A stretch of DNA of 5,620 nucleotides from Lachnospiraceae bacterium. Lineage in GTDB: Bacteria; Bacillota; Clostridia; Lachnospirales; Lachnospiraceae. Position 1 is the first letter of the stretch. Each line of letters begins with the position of its first letter. Both the position numbers and the translations under genes were made by a program. Positions 5,376-5,620 of this stretch are shown piece by piece. The stretch spans positions 1-5,620 of the forward strand of contig DNAD01000220.1 in the NCBI GenBank assembly GCA_003484785.1, read 5' to 3'. The notes under the pieces were generated by a model that made no database searches, was not told the DNA's origin, and saw nothing but the letters and a program-made list of their open reading frames with translations.

Positions 5376-5620
5376 ATGTCACAGATATTTGACGGTATTT
5401 CTTCCTATCTTGGAAGATACTTTACATGGATATCCATCCCCAGGATCATGTGGACGGATGTAGTAGAGATTATCGTAATTGCCTTCCTTTTGTACAATGT
5501 CCTTGTATGGATCAAGAATACAAGGGCATGGTCTTTGATGAGGGGGCTTTTGATAATTCTTTTTTTTGTGTTCATTGCTGCCCTTCTTAACATGACCACC
5601 ATCCTCTGGATAGCCAGGAA
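5376..5620 (+). CDS. cdaA: Diadenylate cyclase CdaA, N-terminal membrane part (truncated by window end)
   Basis: The visible 81 residues match the N-terminal membrane region of CdaA (YbbP/DacA), which makes c-di-AMP from two ATP at the inner face of the membrane. The characteristic run is SIPRIMWTDVVEIIVIAFLL (20-39), then YNVLVWIKNTRAWSLMRGLL (40-59), a second helix (about 58-72) and the start of a third at NMTTILWIAR (72-81). The catalytic DAC domain with its DGA and RHR motifs lies beyond the window and cannot be checked. The ATG is preceded only by a short AGGA at 5369-5372 with 3-base spacing, so the ribosome binding site is weak and coupling to the upstream gene, 15 bases away, is likely. 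No other in-frame ATG occurs before codon 25, inside the conserved region. In most Firmicutes cdaR follows. Confidence 0.93.
   Translation, partial: MSQIFDGISSYLGRYFTWISIPRIMWTDVVEIIVIAFLLYNVLVWIKNTRAWSLMRGLLIILFFVFIAALLNMTTILWIAR

Overview
The window is a gene-dense, one-directional stretch (all genes on +) from a flagellated Gram-positive anaerobe, most likely a Lachnospiraceae-type Clostridia. This rests on a FlgJ-type rod-binding protein without a muramidase domain, a RecD2 (YrrC-type) helicase, a ComF-YvyF pair as in the Bacillus comF-flagellar locus, and a CdaA-type diadenylate cyclase. Arg AGG and Ile ATA codons are frequent despite a moderate-to-high G+C for the group. The genus is not resolvable by eye, and the assignment is an inference from gene content.

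Layout. Bases 1-52 hold the last codons of an upstream gene, probably a flagellar rod/hook protein. Then come a rod-binding protein (72-503), recD2 (504-2771, directly abutting), comF (2768-3493, ATGA overlap), a 107-base structured leader (3494-3600), a YvyF-family flagellar-operon protein (3601-4005), a two-helix membrane protein (4005-4415, TAATG overlap), a polytopic membrane protein of unknown function (4428-5360), and the first 81 codons of cdaA (5376 to the window end). The only gap above 20 bases between genes is the yvyF leader. No tRNA, rRNA, CRISPR, insertion sequence or convincing rho-independent terminator was seen.

How the genes fit together. The left end is flagellar rod assembly. 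RecD2 and ComF are DNA-metabolism and competence-type proteins inserted between flagellar genes. YvyF returns to the flagellar theme. The right end is a membrane/c-di-AMP module: two uncharacterised membrane proteins tightly coupled to the diadenylate cyclase gene.

The most interesting parts are two. First, the yvyF leader has two clear hairpins, a CCTCC anti-Shine-Dalgarno segment that is mutually exclusive with one hairpin, and ANGGA sites, so it looks like a post-transcriptional switch. Second, the membrane protein pair upstream of cdaA is a candidate for an undescribed partner or regulator of c-di-AMP synthesis.
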